Assembly: GCA_030704615.1 (NCBI GenBank)
Contig: CM060732.1
Span: 20,460,001-20,524,000 of the forward strand
Length of the DNA: 64,000 nt
Direction of reading: 5' to 3'
From: Takakia lepidozioides
Taxonomy: Eukaryota > Streptophyta > Takakiopsida > Takakiales > Takakiaceae
The position numbers and the translations under genes were made by a program. Under the pieces are notes generated by a model that saw nothing but the letters and a program-made list of their open reading frames with translations, was not told the origin of the DNA and searched no databases. Shown here piece by piece: positions 47,640 to 58,840 of the stretch (position 1 is its first letter; every line of letters begins with the position of its first letter).

Positions 47640-48030
47640 CAAAAAGATGAGAGGAAAGGAGATTGTCAATGCCTAATGTGAGGGTGGCCTGAAGACAATA
47701 CCCATTTTCTGCTACAATGTCCGGGGGTATTCTCATCAGGCTGAGCCTGAAGCACTGACCCTCTCTGAACTTGTTTCCAGTCTGTGACATAGGAGAGGCC
47801 ATCATGGATAACCTCAAGGGTTTACGGCACTAGACTGAAATCTAAACTCGGGGCAGGAAGCCTACCTTTGAACAACAAACAGATGCAGTGAGGAAAGAGG
47901 GATTGCAATTACCTGTTGTGTGGGCAACCTGAAGACACAAGGATAGCATTGTGGCCGTGCCCCCAGTCTGGGCGGAACAAGAGCAAACCTTTGTGAGGGA
48001 CTCACTCCAGTAGCAATATCCATCAACATG
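47640..48030 (+). mobile_element. LINE tail fragments
   Basis: Two partial LINE 3' copies: 47,640-47,745 (PEDNTHFLLQCPG-like) and 47,765-47,945 (VCDIGEAIMDNLKG through the CNYLLCGQPED block), then a fragment reading on the opposite strand (about 47,955-48,025). Degenerate. Confidence 0.65.
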
Positions 48031-48039
48031 ACTCGAATA

Positions 48040-49010
48040 TTCATCAATGTGAGTAATACGAGCACACTTAAAACGGAAGTTGGGGGCTTAGGAAATAAGG
48101 TCTGCGTCACTGATAATGTTGCCTTGTCTGTACTTCTTAGTTCTTACGGATCAAAGTCCTTCAGAACAGTCTAATCTAGGAAGATAGTAACAGAAACTGG
48201 ATAAAGAACCTGTATGGTAGTTTAGAGCAACTCTTACTTTGTGTAATTATGAAAAGAACATTATGAAGGCCAGCCTTGAGATCCTAGTAACGAATGAAGA
48301 AAGAAAGTAGGTGGGTCTCTTTTGAACATGTTCATGAAAGCTCATAGAACAAACTACCTTCGAAGAGAAATATCCATATCCACATCGGTACTTTTTATCA
48401 AGACAGATTTTGTTCAAAACAATAGTATTTGTCACTGAGCTTATGTAGGCAACTATTTTTTTTAAGAATGCATCTTTGAATATACGGTCGTTATCTATTA
48501 TATCAAAATGCTAATGTCCACCCTAAACAATAAAAACTTGGGCATGTGTATAACTTCAAGTAATATGGAAAAACAAAATGTTAAAGCGGAGAGGCAGACA
48601 AAATAAACGATGTACTCCAGAACAAACATGCATTAAATAAAAGACCACCAAGATTTTTCATGAAACCGTGGCATTAAATAAAAGTCCAAACTATTTGAAA
48701 TCTACACCAATTGCAAATAAAGATGAAAAAAAGATATCATATAAACAACATTCATAATCCAAATCCAAATCTGCTTGTTGTATCAAAATGAGCCACAATC
48801 ATTACACTGGTCAAATGAATCTTGAAATGAAATTGAGAGAAAAAAAATACAGAAAAGAGAAAAATACAGAAAAACAGAGAAATACATAATAGGGGTTCCA
48901 CTCCCACACTTTGTGGGCATAGATAGAGGTAGCTACATCAAACAATGAAATACAGAGATGTGACATACAGAGATGTAAGACCATGGGATGACCCCCCCCT
49001 TTTTGTACCA
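48040..49010. other. AT-rich spacer, nothing recognised
   Basis: No exon-like frame, RNA gene or transposon end. AT-rich compared with the flanking PPR DNA. Confidence 0.4.
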
Positions 49011-49019
49011 ATTGAATGT

Positions 49020-49250
49020 AGTTCTCAGAATTCGTCGCTAGGAGTGCGGAGCAACGCGAAGCCCTAGTTCTAGCGACGACCGAAGGTCGAAAGCTAGTTT
49101 AGCGTAGAGCAGGAATAGGGTGCCATAGTGCCACATCATCGTCACCTTGTTTTGTTGCCAGGTCATCGTAGCCAGGTCATCGTCGTCATCAATTTCTTTG
49201 GAACCTGCCCGAAATGCCCGAAAAGCAGCGCGGGGAAGGACCGCCCCCGC
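49020..49250 (+). repeat. Dispersed GCCCGAA-rich repeat, copy 3
   Basis: attcgtcgctaggagtgcgg...cgaccgaaggtcgaaagctagtttagcgtagagcagg, followed by catcatcgtc repeats and cctgcccgaaatgcccgaaa. It contains the short hairpin cgacc-gaa-ggtcg. Confidence 0.8.
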
Positions 49251-49489
49251 GTGCTCGAGCTTTTGAAAGAGGATCGAGAGAGGGAGTCCACAATGCCTCC
49301 TCTAGTACTTCTGCGCATGTGAAGATGCTTTGTGAGGTAGGCAAACTAACAGAGGTGAGGGCACCTTCTTCTTCGACCTATTTGCATATTGAATTCTGCA
49401 AGTTAGGTCGTTGGGTAGATGGTCAACTGGAAACAGCAGCGGCAGCGGCACAAATGATAGATGCAAATGAGCGTCATAGTGTTTGGCGT

Positions 49490-51280
49490 CACACCTGCCG
49501 CTCTCATTTGCTTATAGATCTCAAAGGCCTCCTTCTTAGACCCATGCTTGGCATATCCTGTCACAATATATTCCACATGAACACATGTCATTCAGGCATC
49601 TTGTGCCCACACTACCACCCTTGACATAAATGTTGAGAATGTTATGGTGCAAAAAGATGTTCGGCTTGAATCCACTTCTAATGATGTGGGCGTGCAGTTG
49701 CTTTCCCTTTGCCAAGCCTTTCATCAAGTCCATGGAGAGCAGGGTAACGAAACACACTAGCCCGGATTCTGGACCGAACGAGGTTAGGTCCACCACCTTT
49801 CCATCATTGCACTTGTCCCCTTGAAATTGTTGTACTTGTTTTGAAGCTGCTTCTGGACATTGGCTGGAACATCTTGGTTGTGGAGAGACTTGTGGAAGGA
49901 TATGGCTCAAGGTCTCCAAAGTCTCCATCCTGCACCCTTGCTGTGCATATCCTGCAATCATCGCACTCCCCGACACCACATCTCGTTCAGCCATACTATT
50001 GAACACTCATTTGCATCCTCGATGCACCCACATTTGCCATACATGTCCACCAGGGCAGTGTTCAGAATGACATCTAGTACAATTCCAGCTTTGACGATGT
50101 CACCATAGACCTCTTTGCACTTTTCCAGGGCTGCCAGGCTTGCACACGCATTGCCAAATGCAAACAAATGTGATGTGGTTGGGCTTCAACCTTCCCCCAT
50201 CATTTGTTCATAGGTCTCCAAAGCCTCCATCCTGCGCCCTTGTTGTGCATATCCTGCAATCACCACATCTCATTCAGCCATACTGTCGAACACTCCCTTC
50301 ATACATGTCCCTGACGGTATTGTTCAGAATGACATTTGGTACAATTGCAGCTCTGACATATTGCCATAGACCTCTTTGCCCTTTTCCAGAGCTGCCAGGC
50401 TCGCGTTCCATGACACCACATCTAGTTCAGCCATAGTGCTGAAAACTCCTTAATGCACCCACATTTGACATATGTCCACCAGCAGTGTTCAGAATGACAT
50501 ATGGTACAATCAGCTTGGACGATGTCACCATGGACCTCTTTCCCCTTTTCCAGAGCTCCCAGGCTTGCACACGCATTGCAAACACAAACAAATGTGATGT
50601 GGTTGGGCTTTACCCCTTCACGCAGAATTTGCTCATAGGTCTCCAAAGCATTCCTACCACACCCATGCTTGGCAAATCCTGCCAACATTATATTCAACGT
50701 GATCAACGATCGTTGAGGCATTCTGTTGAACACTTGGTGAGCATCCATGATGCTCCCGCTCTTAACATACATGTTGACAAGGGTGTTGAGTAGAAAAACA
50801 TAATCCACTTTGGATAATTATGTGAGTGTGCACCTGCTTTCCAGCTTCCACACCTTTCATCTTGATGCACTTAAGCAAGAAACAGACATAGGTATCTGAA
50901 TCTGCTGAAATGCCTCCTTGGTTTAAAGTCTGTAGAGCCTCAGTAAGTCTGCCTGCCTCACAAAGCATCTTCACATGCGCAGAAGTGCCAGAAGAGGCAT
51001 TGTGGACTCCCTCTCTTGAGAAGTTGTGGTCATCGTTGAGGTGCCTGATTTTATCAACTGTGCCGCTGCTGCTGCGGCTTCCAGTTGACCATTTACCCAT
51101 GCAGGTTTCTTGTAGCTATTCATCCACAGGGAATCATAGGTAATCTGGAGCTTGAAATCCGGCCCTCTTGGATGAATCTGGACCCACACTTTCTCCCTGC
51201 TCCTTCAGCTATCCATGCCTTTGCACAAATCATGCGTACATCCTTGCCTTGCTGCTAGCAGCTGACAATGACAGCCTAGA
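49490..51280 (-). pseudogene. Minus-strand PPR array, decayed
   Basis: Read from 51,280 down: MWVQIHPRGPDFKLQITYDS (N-terminal segment), AHVKMLCEAGRLTEALQTLN, CFLLKCIKMKGVEAGKQVHT, FLLNTLVNMYVKSGSIMDAH, SLITLNIMLAGFAKHGCGRN, HITFVCVCNACASLGALEKG, further broken triplets, then a different PPR part with LAKGKQLHAHIIRSGFKPNI and HVEYIVTGYAKHGSKKEAFE near 49,450-49,750. Stops and shifts are throughout. It retains the N-terminus but has no E or DYW domain. With the plus-strand copies it forms a large inverted arrangement. Confidence 0.85.
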
Positions 51281-51289
51281 ATTATTCCA

Positions 51290-51800
51290 GCAAACACCCC
51301 AACCCTACTTCAATTCCAGCTTTGACGATGTCACCATGGACCTCTTTCCCCTTTTCCAGAGCTCCCAGGCTTGCACACACATTGCAAACACAAACAAATG
51401 TGATGTGGTTGGGTTTCACCCCTTCGCGCAGAATTTGCTCATAGGTCTCAAAAGCATTCCTACCACACCCATGCTTGGTAAATCCTGCCAACATTATATT
51501 CCACGTGATCAAGATCGTTGAGGCATTCTGTTGAATGCTTGGTGAGCATCCATGATGCTCCCGCCCTTAACTTACATGTTGACAAGGGTGTTGAGTAGAA
51601 TAACATTTGGCGTGAATCCATTTTGGATAATTTGAGTGTGCACCTGCTTTCCAGCTTCCAGACCTTTCATCTTGATGCACTTAAGCAAGAGACAGACATA
51701 GGAATTTGAATATGCTGAAATGCCTCCAAGAAGTCTGTAGTGCCACTGTAAGTCTGCTTGCCTCACAAAGCATCTTCACATGCGCAGAAGTGCCAGAAGA
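51290..51800 (-). pseudogene. Second minus-strand PPR remnant
   Basis: Duplicate of part of 50,500-50,960: CLLLKCIKMKGLEAGKQVHT (51,572-51,766) and ITWNIMLAGFTKHGCGRNAF with HITFVCVCNVCASLGALEKG (51,282-51,512). Closely similar to its neighbour, so recently duplicated. Confidence 0.85.
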
Positions 51801-51809
51801 GGTGTCAAG

Positions 51810-52835
51810 TTATTTTACCACTAGTGTAAAACTAGCTAGGAAATAGATAGCTTTTATATATTGACATTTGGGATTGGCCCAAGTGTCAATCCAGGGGTCA
51901 AGGCAGATTTAGGCCCTGGAGTGGTTATCTTCACGGCAAGCGCGGGAGGCTCATCTTTCTCGAGTTGAGCCTCACCGCGCCTAGCTATGGCGCCGTAGTG
52001 TGGATTCCCCATGGCGTGGGGTGCACTTGGCTTGACTTGTATTTGAGTGATGAGTTTATATATGCATGAGTTTATGCTTCAGCTTTGTGAGCTCGCATGA
52101 GCTTGTGCTTGTATTCTTCTATTTTATCACTCGAGAAAGATGAGCTCGTATCTGTGAGTGCCAGATACGAGTTAGTTGTAGCACTTGTGGTTTTTGCTTG
52201 AGAATGAGAGAAACCAGGTTGTTATGCAAGGAGCACCGTGGAGCTCTTGGTTGTTAGAAGCGGAGGCGATGTGGGTTACGAGGTGGTAGACCTTGGCATT
52301 CGATCTTCAGCTTCAAAGATGAAAGCACCATGCCGCAGGTAATTCCAGAGCACCTTGATGGTTTCAAAGTGTGTACATGCATGAGCAAGCACGATTGGGA
52401 AGAGGACCAGTCAAGAGCAGGTTATAGTGGCTTTGGTGGCAAAGCTGAGAACTGGACTTGGGAATGCGAGCTTTCATTTTGTGAAGGATTGCAAAACCAA
52501 GCGAAAGGGCTGATTTGGCTTGGGGCAAATCAGTGCACTTTGTGGAGTATGTTGAGATTGGGTTTCAATCTCGAGCTTCAGCATCGAGAGAGCTCTTGTC
52601 ATGGCAAGAGCAGGGCTGGAACATGAGCTAAGAGGTGCGGCAAGGCCATGGAATCTGCACCTAGGGTTTCAGAGCTTGAAAGAAGAGCTCTTGCACCACA
52701 AGAGGAGTGTCTTGTGGCTGGAAATGTAAGCCTTAGGGTTTCAGGAGCTTGGCAAAGGCTATGGAGTGCTTAGTCTTGTCTTAGAGAGTATCAAGGAGCC
52801 AAGGAGCCAAGATAGGGGGCTGATACCTCTTGTGT
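51810..52835. other. Unassigned region with one modest open frame
   Basis: The only frame with some protein character is 52,330-52,626 (98 codons, Trp- and Cys-containing: ENWTWECELSFCEGL). It lacks a recognisable family and may be chance. The surrounding gagctcttg and gcatgagc repeats suggest low-complexity or transposon-derived DNA, possibly an LTR-like terminus, but no matching second copy is in the window. Confidence 0.3.
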
Positions 52836-52837
52836 GA

Positions 52838-53050
52838 AGAGGATGCATGTGTGGAGCATGTATTCAGCTCATTGAAGCTTCCATCTTCAAGCTTGGAGGG
52901 CAAGCAAAGAAGAGGGAAGGGCTGACTTCCCTTATGTGAGGGCATTGTATGTGTGGAGCATGTTTTCAGCCTGTTGAAGGCTTGTACTTTCAAGTTTGGG
53001 AGTGCAAGAAAGGAAGGAAGGGGCTGGTTTTCCTGTAGGGCATGTGTGGA
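52838..53050. repeat. About 100-bp tandem repeat, two diverged units and a third partial
   Basis: Units begin near gcatgtgtggagcatg (52,845, 52,950 and 53,040). The two full units continue through a ttcagc..ttgaag block and a ttcaag.ttgg block to a purine-rich end (agaagagggaagggctg / aaggaaggaaggggctg). Confidence 0.75.
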
Positions 53051-53062
53051 GCATGCTTCCAA

Positions 53063-53345
53063 TGGTCGGCACCAACCATCGCATCCACCCCAATGCCAAA
53101 TGTCAAAAGCCACCTTAAATTTATTTTATTTAAAAAAAAAAAAATTGGAAAGTGATGATCGGTGGCACCGATAGAAGTGATTGTCGGCACTGACCATCAC
53201 ATCCACCCAAATGCCGAATGTCAAAAGTCAAAAAACCAAAAAAAAAAAAAACAGAAAGTGATGATCGACGATATTGACAGAAGTGATGGTCTGCACCGAC
53301 CATCGCATCCGCCGTAATGACGAATGTCAAAAGCCAAAAAAAAAG
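53063..53345. repeat. About 112-bp tandem repeat, three units with A runs
   Basis: Units start near 53,063, 53,178 and 53,288 with ggtcggcaccaaccatcgcatcc-like sequence. They continue through aatgccgaatgtcaaaagcc, an A-rich run of 9-14 bases and aaagtgatgatcgg. A small satellite. Confidence 0.85.
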
Positions 53346-53954
53346 ATCGGCGGCTGGGGGAACGACATCTGAAAAAAGAACGTGTACTACAGGGATGACG
53401 GTTAGTTAGGAAAGCGGTTAGAACAACTTGTAGGTAAAAAAAAAGCGAAGAGCGGGGACGTCTGGGGATCACTTCTTGGGGGGGGGACTTCTGGCATCAC
53501 GGCTTGGAAATAGAGGGGAGAGCGCATCTCTAAGTGGAAAGATGAAGAGCACGGAGTAGGAGAAGTGACGATCTGTTGTTACTTGATGAAGGCAAGCTGT
53601 AGAATTGTAATGTAGAGTAGATTAGAGACACCATGGCTTCAGCCTGATACTTGATAGATATTAATCTGATACATACTTCATACTCACACTGTGTAGAGAG
53701 ACCTGAGTGAAGCTGTGGAATGAATGGATGGAACTTGATAGATTTCTGAAGCAATCTGATACTTAATTGCAGACAGTAAGGTAACTTGCTAACATGAATG
53801 CGGGAAGGAGTACAAATAGGAAACACCCCCATGATACACTAGCTGTAGGTCATGACTGATTGTTCTGAGCGGGCTGAGTGCTTAGAGATTTCCAACTCTT
53901 CTATCTTGGAGGTCCCACCTCGGATAGCGAAGGGATGGGTGAATAAAAGCCGCT

Positions 53955-55740
53955 CGACACCGCCCAAAATGGGCAGTTGCATGCTCTGTCTAGCATGCTC
54001 GGCACTTGGGCGCTCTAGGAAGACAGTCAAGTGTGGGGACTTCAACTTGAAAGTTTCTAACCGGTTTGAAGCCCTGGAAGAGATTGATACTAAGCAGCCA
54101 GACAAATTAGTTGGTCCTTATGGTTTACTCTAGAAGAATTAAATATTCGCCTGAAGGATTTGGCACTCTGCATGGTTTGCCAATCCTTAAGGTTTACTCT
54201 AGGCGCCCAAAATCTACACATGGGGCTATTGATCCCCCTTTGCAGAGTGGTTGGTCGTCCAGGAGCAATCATAGGCTCCCTAGACAAAAACAATGTGAGG
54301 GATTTCAGTAAAGGGTGGGTGATGCCACCATTCCAGCACTTATGTTTGCGGATGACTTCGCAGGCATAGGGGAAACTCCTTCCAACCTCCAGGAATTCAT
54401 TGATTGCGCGAAGAGATACTTTGATCTTTGGGGGCTAGAGGCTCATGTCAGTAAATGTGCAGTGGTGGCATTCATCGACAGAGGAGAGGGAAGAAGTGAT
54501 CTTAAGTTGTAGCCAAGAGATCCCAGTCCTCCCTTCCTACACATACCTGGCCGTTGAGTTTTCCTCCGACTGTAACTGGGATGCACACATCCAGAAAGTT
54601 GTTCAAACTAGCAAGGGCAAAGCGCTGAGTCTTACTAAATTTTTTCACTGCAAAGGGATTAACTCTGAGGTCAAGAAAACCTTGCTTTGCCGCGTTATTA
54701 GACCTGCCTTGGAGTACGGATCTGCTATATGGGTTGATAACTCCAACCAAGCTAAGTCTCTAGAATCCATTTAAGTGGGGGTGCTTAAGGAGTGCATGTC
54801 AGCATGCTCCAAAAACTGTATGGAAGAGCTTCAGCTTCTGGCCTTGAACAATAGGACAAAAGGTGACCAAGTGCATGGACTCGTGAGAAAGCCCAAACTT
54901 GGGAACGTTCCATTGTGGATTATATCATAATGGACAAATATTTGTTTCCCCAGACTGCCAATGTGTTGATTGACAGAACTGATATTGGTACTTCTGACCA
55001 CTTTGTGGTTTGGACTGAGATCAAAAGGTGTTTTCCCAACACCAAGAGATCTGTGAAACGTTCGATTCGGAAGTGGCGCATAGAAAAATTCCATGATGAA
55101 GAGGCCAAGGCTGAGTATGTCCAGGCCTTGCAAGAGGCTCTTGCTCATTTTGTCCATTTGTTCCAAGACCTTCAGTCTTGCACAGTCAATGCAAGAAATG
55201 AAGTCGAAAGAGCAGTGGATTCTTGGGGTATCCTTGGCAGAACTTCTAGGTCTAACAGTGTAGGGTCCTCTGATGAATGGAAGGACATAGTTGGTAAAAC
55301 TGTTCCTATGATTCAAAACAGCCCTGATGAACTGGAGTATATTTCAAAAACCTACACTATTATCCAGGGAAGGGAAAGAGAAGGGAAACCCACTTATGTT
55401 TTTTACTTGGATGTCAAAAAGGCTTATGACACAATCTGGAGAGATGGTCTATGGTTGTGCCTCTGGTCTGGGATGCACACATCCAGAAAGTTGTTCAAAC
55501 TAGCAAGGGCAAGGCGCTGAGTCTCACTAAATCTTTTCACTGCAGAGGGATTAACTTTGAGGTCAAGAAAACCTTGCTTTGCCGCATTATTAGACCTGCC
55601 TTGGAGTACGGATCTGCTATAAGGGGTGCTTAAAGAGTACATGTCAGCATGCTCCAAAACAGCCAATGTGGCTGTTCGGGGTGAGTTTGGCATCCCTTCC
55701 TTAAGCTCCCGACGAGATAAATTCAAGGTAAGATGGTGGG
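53955..55740 (+). mobile_element. Scrambled, internally deleted LINE copies
   Basis: Same family as 27.4 kb, but blocks are out of order. Block order: N-terminal region with one GFGTLHGLPILKVYSRR unit (53,995-54,310); late reverse transcriptase with FADDFAG (54,311-54,805); endonuclease C-terminus with GTSDHF (54,815-55,225); a linker that is in phase where the 27.4-kb copy is not (55,230-55,350); motif A YLDVKKAYDTIW (55,355-55,465); late reverse transcriptase again (55,468-55,740). It is best read as two internally deleted copies in tandem. Not functional. Confidence 0.85.
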
Positions 55741-55744
55741 GTCA

Positions 55745-56750
55745 GTTGATGGAAACTACATTCTGGGCACTGTTGGGGCTAGGATGCGGCTCGGGCAACT
55801 GCCAGCTAAGTTTTACTGTTGCAGATGCACGGTTACTGGCTAGTCATGATTGTGTCAGATGAATTTAGCTCTGGTTGGTGGATGGAAGAAACAACCTATG
55901 TGGGCTAGTCATGCTCGTCATATGCATTTAGAAAGTCCCGTTTCTTGGATGCAGATTTTCCAGCTTTACGAAATGATTTTGGTGAGAGATGGGCTAATGC
56001 TGGTAGGCAATTCGTATGGGGCCAAGACAGAGTGCTACAAAGTCTAACTTTTTCTCTTCTTTGGTAAGAAGGAAGGGCCAACATCTAAAAGGCCCTGCTA
56101 CTTTCCTCATGTAGTCCTAAGTGCGAGTATTAAAGCAGCAGTTGTCCAGTCAGAACTGCTATAATGTGCATGTAATGCTAGGCAACCAAACACATGGACC
56201 TTACATTCCATATTCTTGTTACCTCAGTCTCAAATATTCTCCTAGTAACCGAGGCACTATTTGCAACTTTCTGAGTTATATCATAATTTTGTAACTTTAA
56301 CAATAAAACACAAGCTATGTGAAATAGGGCAAAGGACAGAGGAGAAGTGCCTTTTGTGAGAGCGTCTAGTACACCACTTGCTTGCGGATACTTTTGGAAT
56401 GCTTCCTTCTGTGATTTACTTGCCTACACACACATGTCATCATCTGATTGGTGTGATTTCCTTGTTCGATATACATTTGTGTCCAACAACATGTTTGTTT
56501 GTTTTTTTCTTCTTGATCTTGCCATATGACACAACTGTATTTGTTTTCTAGTACCTCTAAAGTGTCATGACAGACATGACAGGTTTGTTATAGTTTCTTT
56601 GTGGGTACCAGGGATGTCTGCCTGTCTCAGGTAGTGGCCACATCACAAACAGATGTGAGCCTGGACAACACCACCACAATCTCAGCATTGACTGGTGAAT
56701 TACTGGTGGTGTCCAAGTGGAATTGTAAGTGCTGAGAACTTCGGACTAGC
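55745..56750. other. Unassigned, no gene recognised
   Basis: Short frames only. Upstream exons of the universal-stress-protein fragment could lie here, but none could be identified. Confidence 0.3.
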
Positions 56751-56756
56751 TAGTTC

Positions 56757-56948
56757 AAGGCCCACACTCAAATCATCAAAAGCTGAATTTTTATGTACCA
56801 GGATAAGCTGGATTTTAGTGTACCTATTGTTGATCCACTTGTTCCACTTCCAAGAGCCGATGCAAATTGATGGTGTACAATGCTTGGTGTAAAAATGGTT
56901 GGGCTGCCACAGGGTAGAATGTAAACAAGGTGGTTCCATGTTTGTTAA
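56757..56948 (-). repeat. Left arm of a 195-bp inverted repeat carrying a conserved open frame
   Basis: The minus-strand frame 56,700-56,987 gives TNMEPPCLHSTLWQPNHFYT and KWNKWINNRYTKIQLILVHK. The plus-strand arm at 58,452-58,650 gives the same peptide with few changes. The arms are about 1.5 kb apart and flank the stress-protein fragment. Confidence 0.85.
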
Positions 56949-57010
56949 TGTTGTGAACAAGAGAGTTGGACACAATACTTTTCTCATGTGTGGATTTTCT
57001 TTAATGACAG

Positions 57011-57181
57011 GTGGAATTTGAAAACTGGTTGAAGCAAGGAGATATAAAGAGTACGATATGCGAGGAAGTTCAAAGAGAGTGTCCTGATATCTTGGTCATG
57101 GGAAGCCATAGCACATTGGTCATGGCTTTGGCACATTGCAACGAATTGCATACTCTATGCACTGGTAGCCATAGTGTTTGA
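57011..57181 (+). pseudogene. Universal stress protein (USP) fragment or last exon
   Basis: After a clean acceptor (aatgacag) an open stretch of 56 codons ends at TGA. It encodes VEFENWLKQGDIKSTICEEV, QRECPDILVMGSHS and a diverged tail. GD.....IC..V.....D.LVMGSH is the C-terminal signature of plant USP proteins, whose fold binds ATP through the G-rich segment after MGSH. Here the expected Gly-x-x-Gly run and the LGSVS-C segment are replaced (STLVMALAHCNELHTLC). No other USP exon was found, so it is either the last exon of a diverged gene or a dead fragment. Confidence 0.55.
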
Positions 57182-57604
57182 ACAGTAATCAATACAGCTT
57201 GGCGTCTATATATTTCTGGCAGGATATTCACAAACTGAAAAGTTTCCTAAGCATTGCTGTCAGAATTTCTACCAATTGTGGCATGAAGGCATTTGCATTC
57301 TTATTAACCGTGGGAAAGAAATATATTTTTTGGATTTACTATGAATTTTTTACGATCTATCATAGGTATGCCTATAAGAGTTTCTAAAGTGGGTTCATAA
57401 GACATAACAGGGATGGAGGATGCCTAATCTGGACTTTGTCAATGCCCATGCAAGTGAATGAAGAATCCAAATGTGACAAGAGTAGGATGTTATTAGTGTC
57501 GTAGGACTCAAGGTTCACATAAGCATTTTGATTGGTTCAACTTTGGCAACACTCTGCCATTCTTCTTGCGCGAAACAACGAAACAGGAGATGTGTATGTT
57601 ACAT

Positions 57605-58320
57605 TTTTGTTTGATCCCTGCCCGGACTGCCCGCCCGAGAACGCCCAAAGCACCAAATTTTCCCAGAGCGTGCCGGGTCTGCCCAGTTCTTGAAGTTGTT
57701 GCGGTTATTGAAGTTGTTGCAGTTCTTAAACTACAGTTTTCCGCCATCGTTCACTTTGCAAGCTGCAAGCTGTCACCGAGAACCGTGGTTTTCCCTCATT
57801 TTGTCATTGGTAGAACGAACGTTGATAATCCTTGTGAAGCTTAATTAGGCGGCTTTCGAATCACTAACAACGTTTCTTCTTCGATTTGACTCTCCTGGTA
57901 AGACCAAGCATTTCTGATCCTCCTAGTGGGAAACCTCGTAAGCTCCATAGATCATAAACAACATTTCAAACATTTTTGTGTATCAACAGCCCTCTTATCT
58001 GCTGCAATGGCTGTTTGAGTGCAGCAAGTTCTTGAAGTTGTTGCAGTTCTTGAACTGCAAGAGCTCTGCGTTTCCCGCCATCATTCACCTTGCAAGCTGA
58101 TAGCTCTCACCGAAGACCGTGGCTTTCCCTCATTTTGTCATTGGTAGTACGAACGTTGATAATCCTTGTGAGGCTTAATTAGGTAGCTTCCCAATCCCTG
58201 ACGACGTTGCTTCTTCGATCTGACTCTCCTGGTAAAAGTAAGCATTTCTAATCTTCCTAGTGGAAAACTTCTTAAGCTCCATAGATCATAAACAATATTT
58301 CAAATATTTAGGTCTGAGTT
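57605..58320 (+). repeat. Two tandem units of the GCCCGAA-rich repeat plus flank
   Basis: Unit 1 (about 57,605-57,985) and unit 2 (about 58,020-58,320) share cttgaagttgttgcagttcttgaactgc, ttttccgccatcgttcac, ttgtcattggtag.acgaacgttgataatccttgtgaggcttaattagg, and cataaacaa.atttcaaa. They extend the family at 35.2, 42.7 and 49.0 kb with an extra downstream part. Confidence 0.8.
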
Positions 58321-58840
58321 CAGCAAGCAGTTATGCGAATGTTTGCTTGTAATAGGAAAGAGAATGGGAAAAACCAACACCAAAAGAAATGTGCAAATGC
58401 TTCTTGTTTCAATATGATTGAGGGAGCTTGTGTGTGTGTTGTTTTATGTTAACAAACATGGAACCACTGGAACCACCTTGTTTACATTCTACCCTGTGGC
58501 AGCCCAACCATTTTTACACCAAGCATTATACACCATCAATTTGCATCGGCTCTTGGAAATGGAACAAGTGGATCAACAATAAGTACACAAAAATCCAGCT
58601 TATCCTGGTACATAAAAATTCAGCTTTTGATGATTTGAGTGTGGGCCTTGAACTTGGTAGTCTGAAGTTCATAAACAGCATTTCAAACATTTATGTCTGA
58701 GTTCAGCAAGCAGTTATGCAAATGTTTGCTTGTAATAGGAAAGAGAATGGGCAGAACCAACACCAAAAGAAATGTGCATTCTTCTTGTTTCAATACGATT
58801 GAGGGATCTTGTGTGTGTGTTGTTTTATGTTAACCAGCTT
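58285..58840 (+). repeat. Direct repeat pair around the right arm of the inverted repeat
   Basis: 58,285-58,450 (ggtctgagttcagcaagcagttatg...gtgtgtgttgttttatgttaa) is repeated at 58,670-58,835. Between them lies the right inverted-repeat arm (58,452-58,650), whose peptide frame is 58,428-58,700. The arm therefore looks inserted into, or duplicated together with, this sequence. Confidence 0.8.

Noticed and set aside
57011-57181. Claiming a functional universal stress protein
   Set aside because: Only the C-terminal signature is present, the Gly-rich ATP-binding segment is altered, and no other exons were found.
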